Origin: VAXT01 sp963827725
Lineage (GTDB): Bacteria; Actinomycetota; Thermoleophilia; Gaiellales; Gaiellaceae
Direction: 5' to 3'
DNA length: 64,000 nucleotides
Assembly: GCA_963827725.1 (NCBI GenBank)
Contig: CAWHBM010000001.1
Location: 1,302,001 to 1,366,000 of the forward strand
Under the pieces are notes generated by a model. It worked only from the letters and a program-made list of their open reading frames with translations. It ran no database searches and had not been told where the DNA came from. Positions 63,730-64,000 of the stretch are shown here, piece after piece. Both the position numbers and the translations under genes were made by a program. Position 1 is the stretch's first letter; every line of letters starts with the position of its first letter.

Positions 63730-64000
63730 CTAATCGAGCGGAATCTCGGAAGCCTCGGCCATCGCAAGCGCCGCGGGCTTCGCCATCTTCAACCGCTTGG
63801 GCCGTTGCATGCCGCCCGCGATCCAGCCGTCGATCTCCTGGAAGAGCTCGTCCACCAGACCCTCCGACGACACCTTCTTGAGCACCCGGCCGTGCGCATA
63901 GATGAACCCGACCTCCCGCCCGCCGGCGATGCCGAAGTCCGCATCCCCTGCCTCGCCCGGGCCGTTGACCGCGCAGCCCATGACTGCGATCTCGAAGGCC
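63730..64000 (-). CDS. ispG: IspG C-terminal fragment; 5' end outside window
   Basis: About 90 C-terminal codons of 4-hydroxy-3-methylbut-2-enyl-diphosphate synthase of the MEP isoprenoid pathway. AVMGCAVNGPGEAGDADFGI then AGG is the diagnostic [4Fe-4S] region with one cluster Cys and the catalytic Glu. It precedes proS by 9 nt on the same strand. The gene continues past the window edge. Confidence 0.93.
   Translation of the reverse strand, partial: AFEIAVMGCAVNGPGEAGDADFGIAGGREVGFIYAHGRVLKKVSSEGLVDELFQEIDGWIAGGMQRPKRLKMAKPAALAMAEASEIPLD

Overview
The window reads as chromosomal housekeeping DNA from a GC-rich, deep-branching actinobacterium. Third codon positions are almost all G or C, and GTG and TTG starts are common. 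Gene order matches Actinomycetota: recA-recX-(rny)-miaB-miaA-dapF-hflX, nusA-ylxR-infB-ylxP-rbfA-nrnA-truB-ribF-rpsO-pnp, and pgsA near a GarA-like FHA gene and an FtsR-like MerR gene. Other markers are MurT/GatD, RNase Y plus RNase J, and an RsiG-like protein. A Thermoleophilia-type lineage (Gaiellales or Solirubrobacterales) is my inference; there is no 16S gene here to settle it. No phage, IS element or CRISPR array was seen.

Layout. 1-11 kb: transcription, translation and ribosome maturation (nusA tail to pnp), interrupted by a reverse-strand gamma-glutamyltransferase. 11-14 kb: M16 peptidase, dapB, dapA. 14-16 kb: a membrane HD-GYP protein and a possible 27-residue membrane peptide. 16-26 kb: RNase J, FtsK and a BMP-type nucleoside ABC importer. 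26-32 kb: RodZ-like protein, cinA, thpR, recA, recX, rny. 32-40.5 kb: FAD oxidase, miaB, a phosphatase, miaA, dapF, dapL, hflX, dut, Nudix. 40.5-43 kb: gatD/murT. 43-48 kb: secreted subtilase with a tandem SWSD repeat, and a two-module GGDEF/HD-GYP membrane enzyme. 48-52 kb: HNH-repeat protein, glutamine amidotransferase, two sigma-70 genes abutting tail to tail, and a candidate small RNA. 52-59 kb: membrane proteins, apt, ftsR, garA, rsiG-like, manC-PMM fusion, pgsA. 59-64 kb: hutF, arginase, tRNA-Pro with a truncated tandem copy, HTH regulator, proS, ispG.

How the genes work together. dapA, dapB, dapL and dapF make up most of the aminotransferase route to meso-diaminopimelate, which feeds peptidoglycan; MurT/GatD amidates that peptidoglycan. 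Cyclic di-GMP is a recurring theme: one GGDEF/HD-GYP enzyme with good active-site motifs, one HD-GYP protein with a degenerate motif, and an RsiG-like protein carrying a c-di-GMP-binding signature.

Two window-wide patterns matter to any reader. First, seven genes (ribF, HD-GYP, BMP permease 2, dapF, subtilase, GGDEF/HD-GYP, manC-PMM) plus hutF each become intact if single bases are removed. There are ten such sites and all are +1 insertions, which looks like insertion-biased sequence error rather than real pseudogenes. Second, many starts have a TANNNT hexamer 6-10 nt upstream and no Shine-Dalgarno, as expected for leaderless transcripts. The most interesting possible novelties are a roughly 112-nt structured RNA candidate upstream of sigA, a 30-bp promoter-like element present twice, and the truncated tRNA-Pro copy.
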